Part shown: one piece after another, positions 1-7,557 of the stretch
How positions within the stretch are numbered: the first letter of the stretch is position 1
Layout of the letters: each line of letters begins with the position of its first letter
NCBI GenBank assembly: GCA_937942965.1
Contig: CALDGN010000455.1
Location: 1 to 14,006 of the forward strand
Length of the DNA stretch: 14,006 nucleotides
Reading direction: 5' to 3'
DNA from: an uncultured Acidimicrobiales bacterium
GTDB taxonomy: Bacteria; Actinomycetota; Acidimicrobiia; Acidimicrobiales; UBA10347
Program-made: the position numbers and the translations under genes
The notes under the pieces: model-generated
Database searches by the model: none
Seen by the model: only the letters and a program-made list of their open reading frames with translations
Told to the model about the DNA's origin: nothing

Positions 1-1
1 G

Positions 2-268
2 TCGAACCTGTTTTTCGACGAACGCAGCGATGACGAAATCGTCGAACATGCAGCAGCGCTCGTCGACGCTGCCCAAGATCGGCCTGGACCGACCCTGGTG
101 GTCACGAACGAAGTCGGCCTCGGCCTGCACCCGGAAACACAGATGGGCCGTCGCTACCGTGACCTGCTCGGCAAGGTCAATCGCCGGGTCGCCGACCTTG
201 CGGACACGGCGTTGTTCGTTGTCGCCGGACGTGCACTGGAACTCAAGGAAATCGAGACGACATGGTGA
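2..268 (+). CDS. cobU: Adenosylcobinamide kinase / guanylyltransferase, C-terminal part
   Basis: Open frame running in from the left edge and stopping at TGA 266-268; the start and the N-terminal P-loop lie outside the window. The visible 88 residues contain the motif VTNEVGLGLHPET, then GRRYRDLLGKVNRRVADLAD and a terminal segment ending in VVAGRALELKE. This matches the C-terminal half of CobU/CobP (VTNEVG...GR.FRD..G.VNQR.A..AD). The family phosphorylates adenosylcobinamide and attaches GMP to give AdoCbi-GDP, the substrate of CobS. The last codons overlap the cobT start by 7 bp (262-268), so the genes are very likely co-transcribed and translationally coupled. The assignment is firm from motif and neighbours; completeness of the gene cannot be judged. 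Confidence 0.9.
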   Translation, partial: SNLFFDERSDDEIVEHAAALVDAAQDRPGPTLVVTNEVGLGLHPETQMGRRYRDLLGKVNRRVADLADTALFVVAGRALELKEIETTW

Positions 269-1293
269 CTTCTAACCCCACGAGCTCGTCGCTGCGAGAT
301 GAACTCTCCGCCATGGAGACCTATGACCAGCGTTCGGCTGACGCGACCGCCGAACGCGCTGCTTCGGTGCTTCGCCCCGGTGGGGCGCTCACCCAGCTCG
401 ACAATCTGGCCATTTGGGTCGCTGGATGGCAAGGAAGCGATCGCCCCGTCGTCGACGAACCCGCAGCGCTGGTGTTCGCCGGCGATCATGGGGTTGCCGC
501 CGAGGGCGTGTCCGCGTACCCGGCCGAAATCACCGCTTCGATGCTCGCCGCCGTCGAACGTGGCCAGGCCACGATCAACGCCATCGCCGACACGATGGGC
601 GCAACGGTCCGCGTGATTGACGTCGGCGTTGGCGCTCCGACCGGCAACATCCGCATCGAAGACGCCATGTCGCCCGAGCGATTCGCGCTTGTGTTCGAGG
701 CCGGTCGCGACGCGGTGCGTGGCACCGAGACCGACCTGCTGGTGCTCGGCGAACTGGGCATCGGCAACACCACCGCTGCGGCCGCAGTGACCGCCGCGTT
801 GCTCGGCGGCGACGTCGCCCCATTCGTCGGGCGCGGCACCGGTATCGACGACGACGCATTGGCCAACAAGGTCACCGTCGTCCAAGACGCCATCGCCCGC
901 GTCGACGGACAAGACGATCCCATGGAGCTGCTCCGTCAGCTCGGCGGCACCGAACTCGTGGCCATGGCCGGAGCGATGGTCGAAGCCCGAGCGCAAGCAA
1001 TTCCGCTGCTGCTCGATGGCTACATCGCCACTGCTCCTGCCGTCGCCCTGCACGCCGTGGACCCGTCGCTTACCGGGAACGTCCGCGCCGGCCATCGGTC
1101 GGCCGAGCCCGGCCATGGGCTCGCGCTCGAGCGGCTCGGGCTGGAGCCGCTGCTCACGTTGGACTTCCGCCTGGGCGAAGGGTCGGGCGCGATGACGGCA
1201 GTCCCTCTTGTGATGGCTGGCTGCGACGCAGTATCGAACGTCGCAACGTTCGACGAGTTCTTTGGGTCACAGCCCGGTGCAACCGATTCGTGA
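262..1293 (+). CDS. cobT: Nicotinate-nucleotide--dimethylbenzimidazole phosphoribosyltransferase
   Basis: A 343-residue protein, about the usual family length. CobT makes alpha-ribazole phosphate from nicotinate mononucleotide and dimethylbenzimidazole for the lower ligand of cobalamin. Visible motifs in order: FAGDHGVAAEGVSAYP (72-87), GELGIGNTTAAAA (163-175), GRGTGIDDDALANK (190-203), the AGHRSAEPGHG block (276-286), and LDFRLGEGSGA (300-310) with the expected catalytic glutamate at E306. It ends with the family-typical ATFDEFF. The ATG overlaps the end of cobU, and the 3' end overlaps the start of cobS. The three genes form the nucleotide-loop assembly block. A long antisense open frame over this gene is a composition artefact. 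Confidence 0.97.
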   Translation: MVTSNPTSSSLRDELSAMETYDQRSADATAERAASVLRPGGALTQLDNLAIWVAGWQGSDRPVVDEPAALVFAGDHGVAAEGVSAYPAEITASMLAAVERGQATINAIADTMGATVRVIDVGVGAPTGNIRIEDAMSPERFALVFEAGRDAVRGTETDLLVLGELGIGNTTAAAAVTAALLGGDVAPFVGRGTGIDDDALANKVTVVQDAIARVDGQDDPMELLRQLGGTELVAMAGAMVEARAQAIPLLLDGYIATAPAVALHAVDPSLTGNVRAGHRSAEPGHGLALERLGLEPLLTLDFRLGEGSGAMTAVPLVMAGCDAVSNVATFDEFFGSQPGATDS

Positions 1294-2026
1294 TCTGCGC
1301 GTTGCCGTCGGTTTCCTGACCCGGATTCCGGTCGGCGACGTCAGCAACGGCGCTCCCGATTCGGTCCGACTGGCCGACGCCGTGCCTTGGTTCCCACTCG
1401 TGGGTGCTGGCATCGGGCTCGCGCAAGCCGGCATCTGGCGAGGATCGTTCGAACTCGTCTCGCCGCTCGTTGCCGCGGCGTTGGCCGTCGCCGCGGCCCT
1501 GCTGATCACCGGAGCGTTTCACCACGACGGGCTCGCCGATATCGCCGATGCCTTCGGCGGCGGGTGGACCGTTGAGCAACGCTTCGAGATCCTCAAGGAT
1601 TCACGCCTGGGCACGTACGGGACCTCGGCGCTCACGATCGCGATCTTGATCGAGGTCGCAACGGTCGCCTCGTTCGACGCAACGACCGGGTTCCGAGCGA
1701 TCATCGCTGCACATGCACTCGGTCGATCCGCGGCACTCGTTGCCATGCTGGTCGCCCCTGTCGCTGGCTACGGGCTCGGCGCGTCGTACACGCGCGACCT
1801 GTCGACACCGCGAGTCGTTGTCGGGGCGGCCGTTGGCATCGGCCTCACGGCATGGCTGTCGCCCGTGCTCTTCGTCTGGCCACTCATCGCTGCCGTCACC
1901 GCTACGTGTGCAGTCGTGCTTCTCGCCGTCCGCAAGATCGGCGGCGTGACCGGCGACGTGCTCGGCGCGATCACGGTGTGCGCGACGATCGGGTCGCTCG
2001 TCGCCACCGCAGCAACCATCTCCTAG
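1262..2026 (+). CDS. cobS: Cobalamin synthase (adenosylcobinamide-GDP ribazoletransferase)
   Basis: An integral membrane protein joining AdoCbi-GDP and alpha-ribazole (phosphate), the last assembly step of cobalamin. Family signatures: FLTRIPVG near the N-terminus, HHDGLADIADAFGGG (87-101), LKDSRLGTYG (111-120) and GGVTGDVLGA (227-236). Several long hydrophobic segments (about 68-84, 122-136, 145-170, 186-225, 236-252) fit the multi-spanning topology. The start is uncertain: a TTG at 1262 gives 254 residues and a GTG at 1277 gives 249. Both lie inside cobT, so coupling to cobT translation is likely either way, and neither has a clear ribosome binding site. The stop is TAG 2024-2026. Confidence 0.95.
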   Translation: MGHSPVQPIRDLRVAVGFLTRIPVGDVSNGAPDSVRLADAVPWFPLVGAGIGLAQAGIWRGSFELVSPLVAAALAVAAALLITGAFHHDGLADIADAFGGGWTVEQRFEILKDSRLGTYGTSALTIAILIEVATVASFDATTGFRAIIAAHALGRSAALVAMLVAPVAGYGLGASYTRDLSTPRVVVGAAVGIGLTAWLSPVLFVWPLIAAVTATCAVVLLAVRKIGGVTGDVLGAITVCATIGSLVATAATIS

Positions 2027-2097
2027 GCGGCATTGCTTGGCCGGGCTGCACGACCCACCACGGCGGGGCCGTAATCGCTCGGCGGTAGCGTCGAGCC
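2027..2097 (+). promoter_or_regulatory. Intergenic region with leaderless-type -10 box before the PLP enzyme gene
   Basis: This 71-base gap separates cobS from the PLP enzyme gene. TAGCGT at 2086-2091 is followed by exactly six bases (CGAGCC) and then the ATG at 2098. That is the spacing of a TANNNT -10 element when transcription starts at the A of the start codon. There is no Shine-Dalgarno sequence and no clear TTGACA-like -35. The same arrangement precedes several other genes here, which raises confidence. No convincing terminator for the cob operon is visible. Confidence 0.45.
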
Positions 2098-3213
2098 ATG
2101 CGTGATGGAGTCGATCCGGCAACTTGGCTAATCGCGGGTGGTCGTACCCGGGCCCCTGGGCAGCCGCTCAACGTGGCACCTCAGCTGGCGTCGAACTACT
2201 ACCTGCCTGCTGATCGTGACTACAGCCGGGCCAAAGGCACCGAGACCTCTGAAGCGTTCGAGACGTTGCTCGGCGGACTCGAAGGCGGCCGGGCCTTGGC
2301 GTTCGCGTCAGGCATGGGTGCCGCAGCCGCAGTGCTGAACCGGCTCGCCGCTGGCGAAACGCTCGCCATGCCGCTCGACCCGTACCACGGTGTCAAAGGG
2401 CTCGCTGAAGAAGCCGAAGCCCAAGGCCGCTGGAACGTCATGCGCATCGACCTGGCCGACACCGAGGCGTGGATCGAGGCCGCCGGAACGGCTGACTTGC
2501 TCTGGCTCGAAACACCCGCCAATCCGCTCATGACGGTCGCGGATTTGCCCGCGATCTGCGGCGCGCCCCGCAAGGACGGCACGATCGTTGCCGTCGACAG
2601 TACGTTCGGCACGTCGTTCTGCCAGCGACCGCTCGACCTTGGCGCCGACATCGTGATGCACTCGGCCACCAAGTTCATCGGTGGCCACTCGGACCTGCTC
2701 GCTGGTCTGCTGATCACCACCGACGATGCGCTCTACGACGAGCTGCACACCCGCCGTCTGCTCCACGGCGCATCGATCGGGGCCATGGAGGCGTTCCTCG
2801 CCATCCGCGGAGCACGCACGATGTCGCTCCGCATGGAACGAGCCCAGGCCAATGCGATGGAACTCGCCCAGCGCCTTGAGGCCAGCGACGACGTTGCGGC
2901 CGTGCGTTACCCGGGCCTGGAGTCGCATCCGACCCACGCCAATGCGGCGAAGTTCATGACCGGGTGGGGCGCCATGATCTCATTCGAGACGGTCGGAAGC
3001 CCCGAACGTGCCGCCGCAATCTGTGAGCGGATCGAGATCATCAACCATGCCACCAGCCTCGGTGGCATTGAGTCGACGATGGAACGCCGCGCTGCGGTCG
3101 CAGGTCAAGAGGACATTCCACCGACGCTCATTCGGTTGTCGGTCGGCTGCGAAGACATCGAAGACCTGAGTAACGATCTCGCCAACGCCTTCGCAGTCAC
3201 CCGCGATATCTAG
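2098..3213 (+). CDS. Cys/Met metabolism PLP-dependent enzyme (cystathionine gamma-synthase/lyase-like)
   Basis: A 371-residue fold-type I PLP enzyme of the transsulfuration family. Visible landmarks: DYSR (41-44), the S71-G-M-G phosphate-binding turn, the active-site Tyr region DPYHG (Y96), LETPANP (137-143), AVDSTFGT with the PLP-nitrogen aspartate D167, the PLP lysine K192 in HSATKFIGGHSD, SLGGIES (320-326), and the carboxylate-binding arginine R346 in LIRLSVGCED. Family members act in cystathionine synthesis or cleavage, O-acyl-homoserine sulfhydrylation or methionine gamma-lysis. Substrate cannot be chosen from the sequence. Two deviations are visible: the NPT that normally follows the Y-R block is replaced (YSRAKGTETSE), and the usual HPA...TH segment after SLGG.ES reads ERRAAV. 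It is monocistronic, with a leaderless-type promoter, and converges on the CobW-like gene with 8 bp between stops. Confidence 0.88.
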   Translation: MRDGVDPATWLIAGGRTRAPGQPLNVAPQLASNYYLPADRDYSRAKGTETSEAFETLLGGLEGGRALAFASGMGAAAAVLNRLAAGETLAMPLDPYHGVKGLAEEAEAQGRWNVMRIDLADTEAWIEAAGTADLLWLETPANPLMTVADLPAICGAPRKDGTIVAVDSTFGTSFCQRPLDLGADIVMHSATKFIGGHSDLLAGLLITTDDALYDELHTRRLLHGASIGAMEAFLAIRGARTMSLRMERAQANAMELAQRLEASDDVAAVRYPGLESHPTHANAAKFMTGWGAMISFETVGSPERAAAICERIEIINHATSLGGIESTMERRAAVAGQEDIPPTLIRLSVGCEDIEDLSNDLANAFAVTRDI

Positions 3214-3221
3214 CCGAGCGC

Positions 3222-4115
3222 CTACCTGAGACTGATCGTGACGAGGTCGGTTGCGGCCTCGAGTTCCACATCAGGAAGCGGCGTGATGGTGCGTCGTCGC
3301 CCAACCATCTGGGCTGTCCACGCGGCGCCGTCAGGGTCGACGAAGACTGCTTTTGCGCGCATGACGGAGTCGTCGAGGCCGTCAAGGATCGCTTCGACAT
3401 CAGCGACAGAAATCGGCTGGTCGAGCGCAACCCGTCCGACCTCGTGGCGGTCGAACAAGGTCGAGTCGGGCACGTCGGCGACACCGCCTGGCCGGCGCCC
3501 TCCGATGCGCAAGAGCGTCGTGATGAGCGAACCGTCGGCGGCATCGATCACCGGCACGTCACCGCCGATCTCCGCGAGGTGGTCGCGAAGGACGTCTTCT
3601 GACGCAGCGCCGTCGACCTCGAGCTTGGTGATGGCGACCATGTCTGCCGCACTCACTTGGGCTCGCACCATCTGGCCGATCTCATAGCGCTCGGTCAACT
3701 CCAGGATCTGATCAGCCGCCACCAGCGTCAAGAGCCCGTCGAGCTTGAAGCCGGCGGTGCGGCCCCACGGCAGCACCCGACTCGGGTCGGCGACCCCGCT
3801 CAACTCGACGACCAGATGATCAGGCGGGGTTTCTCTCGCCCGAATCTGATCAAAGGCTGCGCCGAACCCGTCGACCAACGAGCAGCACACACAACCGTCG
3901 TTCAGCTCGATCGTGTCGCCCGAGTGGCGCTTGATGAGCTTGGCATCGACATTGATCTCGCCGACATCGTTGACGAGCACTGCGATCGGCCGATCGGTCG
4001 TCGCGAGCACGTTATTGATCAGGGTCGTCTTCCCGGCGCCGAGATAGCCAGACACAAACGTCAATGGCACACGTCGGCCGTCCCACGGGAGGAACTCTGG
4101 TTCCTGGTAGCGCAT
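3222..4115 (-). CDS. CobW/COG0523-family G3E GTPase (putative metal chaperone)
   Basis: A 297-residue P-loop GTPase. Walker A is GYLGAGKTT (23-31), followed by VNDVGEINVD (48-57), the metal-binding GCVCC motif with Cys75, Cys77 and Cys78, and VELSGVADPS (103-112). The CobW C-terminal domain covers about 225-297. The family delivers metals (zinc, cobalt, iron and others) to client enzymes using GTP. The nearby cob genes make cobalt plausible, but this gene is on the other strand and not in their operon. Odd points: the base-recognition motif is ITKLEVD rather than NKxD, and the His-rich stretch common in zinc-handling members is absent. The start is ATG at 4113-4115; TAACCT (4124-4129 on the minus strand) lies 8 bases upstream. 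Confidence 0.9.
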   Translation of the reverse strand: MRYQEPEFLPWDGRRVPLTFVSGYLGAGKTTLINNVLATTDRPIAVLVNDVGEINVDAKLIKRHSGDTIELNDGCVCCSLVDGFGAAFDQIRARETPPDHLVVELSGVADPSRVLPWGRTAGFKLDGLLTLVAADQILELTERYEIGQMVRAQVSAADMVAITKLEVDGAASEDVLRDHLAEIGGDVPVIDAADGSLITTLLRIGGRRPGGVADVPDSTLFDRHEVGRVALDQPISVADVEAILDGLDDSVMRAKAVFVDPDGAAWTAQMVGRRRTITPLPDVELEAATDLVTISLR

Positions 4116-4183
4116 CGCCCGAGAGGTTATGTCGTTCGGCGCCCAGTCAGGAGTCGACGAGCGCCATGTGCCAGCATTTCGCC
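4116..4183. promoter_or_regulatory. Divergent promoter region, CobW-like gene / SDR gene
   Basis: This 68-base interval lies between two divergent starts. On the minus strand TAACCT (4124-4129) is 8 bases from the CobW-like ATG. On the plus strand CAGCAT (4172-4177) sits six bases before the SDR ATG at 4184, a weaker match to TANNNT but at the exact leaderless spacing. An AGGAG at 4149-4153 lies 12 bases before an alternative in-frame ATG at 4166. The two readings imply different SDR starts. Confidence 0.35.
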
Positions 4184-4942
4184 ATGATCGATCTCAGTGG
4201 CAAGACCTTCATCGTGACCGGCGGCAACGGAGGGATCGGCTTGGGCATGGCCGAAGGCATCGTGATGGCGGGTGGGTCCGTCGTGGTCTGGGGCCGCAAC
4301 GCAGACAAGAACGGTGCCGCAGTCGAGACGTTGCACGCTCTCGGCGGTCAAGCGACGGCGCACGTATGCGACGTCAGCGACGAAGAGCAAGTCGTCGAAA
4401 CGATGCGGCGGTCGGTCGAGGACTTCGGACGCCTCGACGGGCTCTTCGCGAACGCGGGCCGAGGCGGCACCGGCACGCCGTTCCTGGAGCTGCCGCTCGA
4501 GGAGTGGCGAGCGGTCATGGACGTCAACCTCGACGGCGTGTTCCTTCAGCTTCGCGAGGCCGGCAAGGTGCTCGTCGAGCAGGGCGAGGGCGGAAGCCTG
4601 GTCGCGGTGTCGTCGACCTCGGCGATCCACGGCGCAGCTGGCAACGAGGCCTACGGCACGGCCAAGACGGCGCTCAACGGACTCGTTCGAGCGCTCGCCG
4701 TTGGCTTCGCCCGCTATGGCATCCGAGTGAACTCGCTCCTGCCAGGTTGGACGATCACCGAGCTGGCGTCAGGCGGCTACGAGAACGACAAGTTCCGAGA
4801 CGCCACGGTGAAGCGCACGCCGGTCCGCCGGTGGGCCGAACCGGCTGAGTTCCGCCAGGTTGGTGCATTCCTGGCCGACCCGTCGCAGACGTATCACACC
4901 GGCCAAGAAATCTGTGTCGACGGTGGCTACACCGTTTTCTGA
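4184..4942 (+). CDS. SDR-family NAD(P)-dependent oxidoreductase
   Basis: A classical short-chain dehydrogenase of 252 residues from the chosen start. It has the cofactor motif TGGNGGIG (12-19), NAG (90-92), N115 in MDVNLDG, and catalytic S144, Y157 and K161 (YGTAK). The family ending [13 protein letters not shown] is present. ATG 4184 was preferred because MIDLSGKTFIVTGG is the normal SDR beginning; ATG 4166 would add six residues and has an AGGAG upstream. The substrate is unknown. Overall it resembles gluconate 5-dehydrogenase / 3-ketoacyl reductase-like SDRs. Its closeness to the sugar-acid operon starting at 5344 hints at a sugar-acid substrate, but a minus-strand gene separates them. Confidence 0.9.
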   Translation: MIDLSGKTFIVTGGNGGIGLGMAEGIVMAGGSVVVWGRNADKNGAAVETLHALGGQATAHVCDVSDEEQVVETMRRSVEDFGRLDGLFANAGRGGTGTPFLELPLEEWRAVMDVNLDGVFLQLREAGKVLVEQGEGGSLVAVSSTSAIHGAAGNEAYGTAKTALNGLVRALAVGFARYGIRVNSLLPGWTITELASGGYENDKFRDATVKRTPVRRWAEPAEFRQVGAFLADPSQTYHTGQEICVDGGYTVF

Positions 4943-5220
4943 TCTCGGCGCTGCGCCTGGAGCCAGTCGTTCAGCTCAACCGGCAGTGGCGCCTGACAGT
5001 CCATGCCCAAGCTCAGGTCGCAACGACACTTGAGGTGATGCAGCTCGGCCCAATGGTCGAGCAGTGCAGCGCGCAGCGCCGATACCTCGTCAGTCGCTCG
5101 GCGGCGGCGTTCGTTGCGTTCGAGCGCCTTCCAGATCAACTCGCCCTGCTCGCTCGGTGACCCCTTTGGGGTACAACGCTGCTGGTCGAGATGGATAACG
5201 GTTGCTGTTTGCGTGTCCAC
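4927..5220 (-). CDS. Hypothetical small Cys-containing helical protein
   Basis: A 97-residue frame read from GTG 5220 to TAG 4927; I do not recognise the family. The purine-rich AAGGTGAGG (5224-5232, minus strand) lies a few bases before the GTG and would serve as a ribosome binding site. About 73% of third codon positions are G or C, as expected of a real gene here, and no plus-strand gene competes for this interval. The middle (about 27-66) is charged and probably helical. It is followed by a cysteine cluster C65-R-C67 and C75; C16 is near the N-terminus. Its 3' end overlaps the convergent SDR gene by 16 bp. The frame stays open upstream to 5754, but that part is antisense to the next SDR and is not believed. 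Confidence 0.55.
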   Translation of the reverse strand: MDTQTATVIHLDQQRCTPKGSPSEQGELIWKALERNERRRRATDEVSALRAALLDHWAELHHLKCRCDLSLGMDCQAPLPVELNDWLQAQRRDQKTV

Positions 5221-5343
5221 TGGCCTCACCTTGACGGGACCCGGTACCGCGGGCGTACCAGCAGAACCCGCTCTGAGAAGACCTTTGGCACCCCATTTGG
5301 GTGGACATCGCACGCAATGGCGTCGATCGACCACACTGTGCGC
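5221..5343. promoter_or_regulatory. Promoter/operator region of the sugar-acid operon
   Basis: This 123-base region lies between the divergent small gene and the SDR-uxaC-kinase/LarA operon. It holds TTGACG (5231-5236), a reasonable -35, with a weak CGTACC 17 bases on. There is a palindrome CGGTACCG (5242-5249) and an inverted repeat CACCC-cattt-GGGTG (5289-5303), either of which could be an operator. CACACT (5332-5337) is six bases before ATG 5344, a weak match to the leaderless box used elsewhere in the window. No regulator gene is adjacent. Confidence 0.35.
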
Positions 5344-6141
5344 ATGGTTCTGCGAAGTTCTGCCTCGTTCCAGCTCGATGACCGGGTGGCCGTCGTCATT
5401 GGCGGCACGGGGGTGCTTTGTGGCCGGATGGCTGCTGCTCTCGCTGACGCCGGAGCCACAACGGTCATCGTGGGCCGCAACGTGGACAAGGGCGAGGAGG
5501 CTGCGGCACAGCTGCAGGCCGAGGCCGAAGGCCGATCGGTCGAGTTCGTTGCGTGCGACGTGTCTCAACGCGACGACATCGCTCAGCTCGCGGCGACCGT
5601 GCTCGAACGGCACGGCAATGTCGATGTGCTGGTGAACGGGGCCGGTGTCAATGCGGCGACCCCGTTTCTCGACATCGGCGACGATGAGATGGAACACATC
5701 GTGGCCATCAATCAGCTGGCCGTCGTCCGGGCCTGCCAAGAGTTCGGTCGCCACTTCGTCGCCCGGGCCGAGTCCGAGGGGACTGGCGCCAGCATCATCA
5801 ATGTCGGAAGCGCATCAGGGCTGCGGCCGCTGTCTCGGGTCTTCACCTATTCGATGACCAAGGCAGCGATCCACAACCTCACCAAGAACTTGGCTCGCGA
5901 GTGGGGGCCGCTGGGCATCCGGGTCAATGTGCTCGTCCCGGGCTTCTTCCCGGCCGAGCAGAACCGCAAGATCCTGAGCCCCGACCGGGTCGACTCGATC
6001 CTCGGTCACACCCCGCTCGGCCGATTCGGTGAAGCAGACGAGCTCGCCGGGGCGACGTTGCTGTTGGCGAGCGACGCCGGCCAGTTCATCACTGGTGCGG
6101 AGATCGTCGTCGACGGCGGCTTCGATGCCGTCACCATCTAA
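5344..6141 (+). CDS. SDR oxidoreductase, probable D-mannonate oxidoreductase (fructuronate reductase)
   Basis: 265 residues from ATG 5344. The N-terminus [19 protein letters not shown] carries the GGTGVL-type glycine motif (20-25) typical of the SDR class of UxuB (Bacillus YjmF-like). Catalytic residues are S156, Y169 and K173 (YSMTK), with NGAG at 98-101 and the C-terminal AEIVVDGGF. That class reduces D-fructuronate to D-mannonate with NAD(P)H, the step directly after the UxaC encoded 9 bp downstream. Family and context agree, but substrate specificity is inferred. ATG 5344 was chosen by domain start; ATG 5317 and the longer frame from 5191 add residues without family support. It differs from the conventional long-chain UxuB dehydrogenase. 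It is the first gene of the operon. Confidence 0.82.
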   Translation: MVLRSSASFQLDDRVAVVIGGTGVLCGRMAAALADAGATTVIVGRNVDKGEEAAAQLQAEAEGRSVEFVACDVSQRDDIAQLAATVLERHGNVDVLVNGAGVNAATPFLDIGDDEMEHIVAINQLAVVRACQEFGRHFVARAESEGTGASIINVGSASGLRPLSRVFTYSMTKAAIHNLTKNLAREWGPLGIRVNVLVPGFFPAEQNRKILSPDRVDSILGHTPLGRFGEADELAGATLLLASDAGQFITGAEIVVDGGFDAVTI

Positions 6142-6150
6142 GCGAAGCCG

Positions 6151-7557
6151 ATGACCGACTTCTTGCACGACGAGTTCTTGCTCACATCCGACACTGCGGT
6201 CGAGTTGTACGAGGTAGCAAAGACCCAGCCGATCGTCGACGTCCACAACCACCTCGTGCCCGGCGACATCGCGAGTGATCGCACCTGGGCGACCATCGCC
6301 GGGTTGTGGCTCGATGACGATCACTACAAGTGGCGGGCCATGCGCCTGGCCGGAATCGATGAGCAGCTCATCACGGGTGATGCCGACCCGGCCGACCGGT
6401 TCGCTGCCTGGGCACAGACTCTGCCTCGGCTCATCGGGAACCCGCTCTATGTATGGACCCACTTGGAGCTGCGTCGCGTGTTCGGCGTAACCGAATCGCT
6501 GGGACCATCGACGGCTGAGGCCGTGTACGCCGCGGTCAACGAACAGCTCGGGGACTGGTCAGCGCAAACGATGCTGGCTCACTTCGGCGTCGAGTTCGTC
6601 GCAACGACCGACTCGCCGATCGACGATCTTGCGGACCACGGAGCGCACCGTGCGAGCGGGGCATCGCCGACGATGGCCCCGACGTTCCGTCCCGACAGCG
6701 CACACGGTCTGCTCGCGAATCCCGAGGAATGGAACGCCTGGATCGACGAACTCGAGTCGGTCGAGGGCGTGACGATCAGTGACCTCGACTCGCTGGTGTC
6801 GGCATTGCGATCAGCCCACGCTCGGTTTCGAGCCGCCGGGTGCAAAGCAAGCGACCATGGCCTCGCCGCGTTGCCTGATCGCCCCCGTGATCCCGAGGCG
6901 GCAGACGGCGTGGTCCGGCGGGCTCGTTGGGGCGAACCGATCACCGACGACGAAGCGGATCTCGTGCTGCTCGAAGTCATGCACCTCACGGCGACGCTCG
7001 CTGTTGAGCACGAGCTTGTGATGCAGCTGCATCTGGGACCGCTCCGCAATGTGTCGCCAAGCCTGATGGCGACGGTCGGACGTGATGCCGGCGCTGATGT
7101 CATGGGCGACCGTCCACAGGCCGCAGGACTCGCTCGCTTTCTCGGCGACCTTGATGCTGCCGAGACGCTGCCGCGGACGATCCTCTACAACCTGAACCCG
7201 GCCGACAACGAGCTGTTCGTCTCAATGGCCGGCGCCTTTGCCCGTGGCGGCACCGAGTCGCAAGTGCAGTGGGGGCCGCCGTGGTGGTTCAACGATCACG
7301 ATGAGGGCATGCGCCGCCAACTCGATGTGCTTGCCCAGATCGGGCAGCTCGCCGGGTTCGTCGGGATGTTGACCGATTCTCGATCGATCTTGTCGATGAC
7401 CCGCCACGAACTCTTCCGCCGTGTCTTGTGCTCCAAGGTCGGCGATCAGGTCGAGGTTGGCTTGTACCCCGGAGATGCGCATCATCGGGCCGAGCTCAAC
7501 GAGATGATCGTCGGCATCTGCTCTGGCAACGCCAAGCGCTTCTTCGGGCTCGTATGA
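6151..7557 (+). CDS. uxaC: Uronate isomerase (glucuronate isomerase)
   Basis: 468 residues, full length for UxaC, an amidohydrolase-superfamily enzyme. It isomerises D-glucuronate to D-fructuronate (and D-galacturonate to D-tagaturonate). Landmarks: VDVHNHL with metal-ligand-type H32 and H34, the MQLHLGPLRN block with H294 (family LQLHIGALRN), QWGPPWWFND (373-382), and the signature TDSRSILSMTRHELFRR (408-424) with D409. It follows the SDR by 9 bp, and its stop overlaps the next ATG in the ATGA arrangement (7554-7557), so tight co-expression is expected. It is the entry enzyme of the proposed glucuronate route. No uronate transporter or UxuA is present in the window. Confidence 0.96.
   Translation: MTDFLHDEFLLTSDTAVELYEVAKTQPIVDVHNHLVPGDIASDRTWATIAGLWLDDDHYKWRAMRLAGIDEQLITGDADPADRFAAWAQTLPRLIGNPLYVWTHLELRRVFGVTESLGPSTAEAVYAAVNEQLGDWSAQTMLAHFGVEFVATTDSPIDDLADHGAHRASGASPTMAPTFRPDSAHGLLANPEEWNAWIDELESVEGVTISDLDSLVSALRSAHARFRAAGCKASDHGLAALPDRPRDPEAADGVVRRARWGEPITDDEADLVLLEVMHLTATLAVEHELVMQLHLGPLRNVSPSLMATVGRDAGADVMGDRPQAAGLARFLGDLDAAETLPRTILYNLNPADNELFVSMAGAFARGGTESQVQWGPPWWFNDHDEGMRRQLDVLAQIGQLAGFVGMLTDSRSILSMTRHELFRRVLCSKVGDQVEVGLYPGDAHHRAELNEMIVGICSGNAKRFFGLV

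Noticed and set aside
1..268. Cobalamin riboswitch for the cob genes
   Set aside because: The window opens inside cobU, so any leader lies outside; no B12-box-like sequence was recognised in the visible intergenic regions.
154..1116. Long minus-strand open frame (320 codons) over cobT
   Set aside because: It is antisense to an unambiguous cobT; open antisense frames are common in such GC-rich DNA, and the translation shows no family motif.
2308..2937. Minus-strand open frame of 209 codons over the PLP enzyme gene
   Set aside because: Shadow of a gene with clear catalytic motifs; no recognisable features of its own.
4064..4183. Upstream extension of the first SDR
   Set aside because: It would overlap the start of the divergent CobW-like gene, and the added residues do not belong to the SDR fold. 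ATG 4184 (or 4166) begins at the normal family position.
5191..5343. Upstream extension of the mannonate-type SDR
   Set aside because: The extra 51 residues are Arg/Thr-rich, outside the SDR domain, overlap the divergent small gene and its ribosome binding site, and lack a translation signal.
5221..5754. Minus-strand extension upstream of the small Cys-containing gene
   Set aside because: It is antisense to the SDR coding region. The GTG at 5220 has its own ribosome binding site, so only 4927-5220 was kept.
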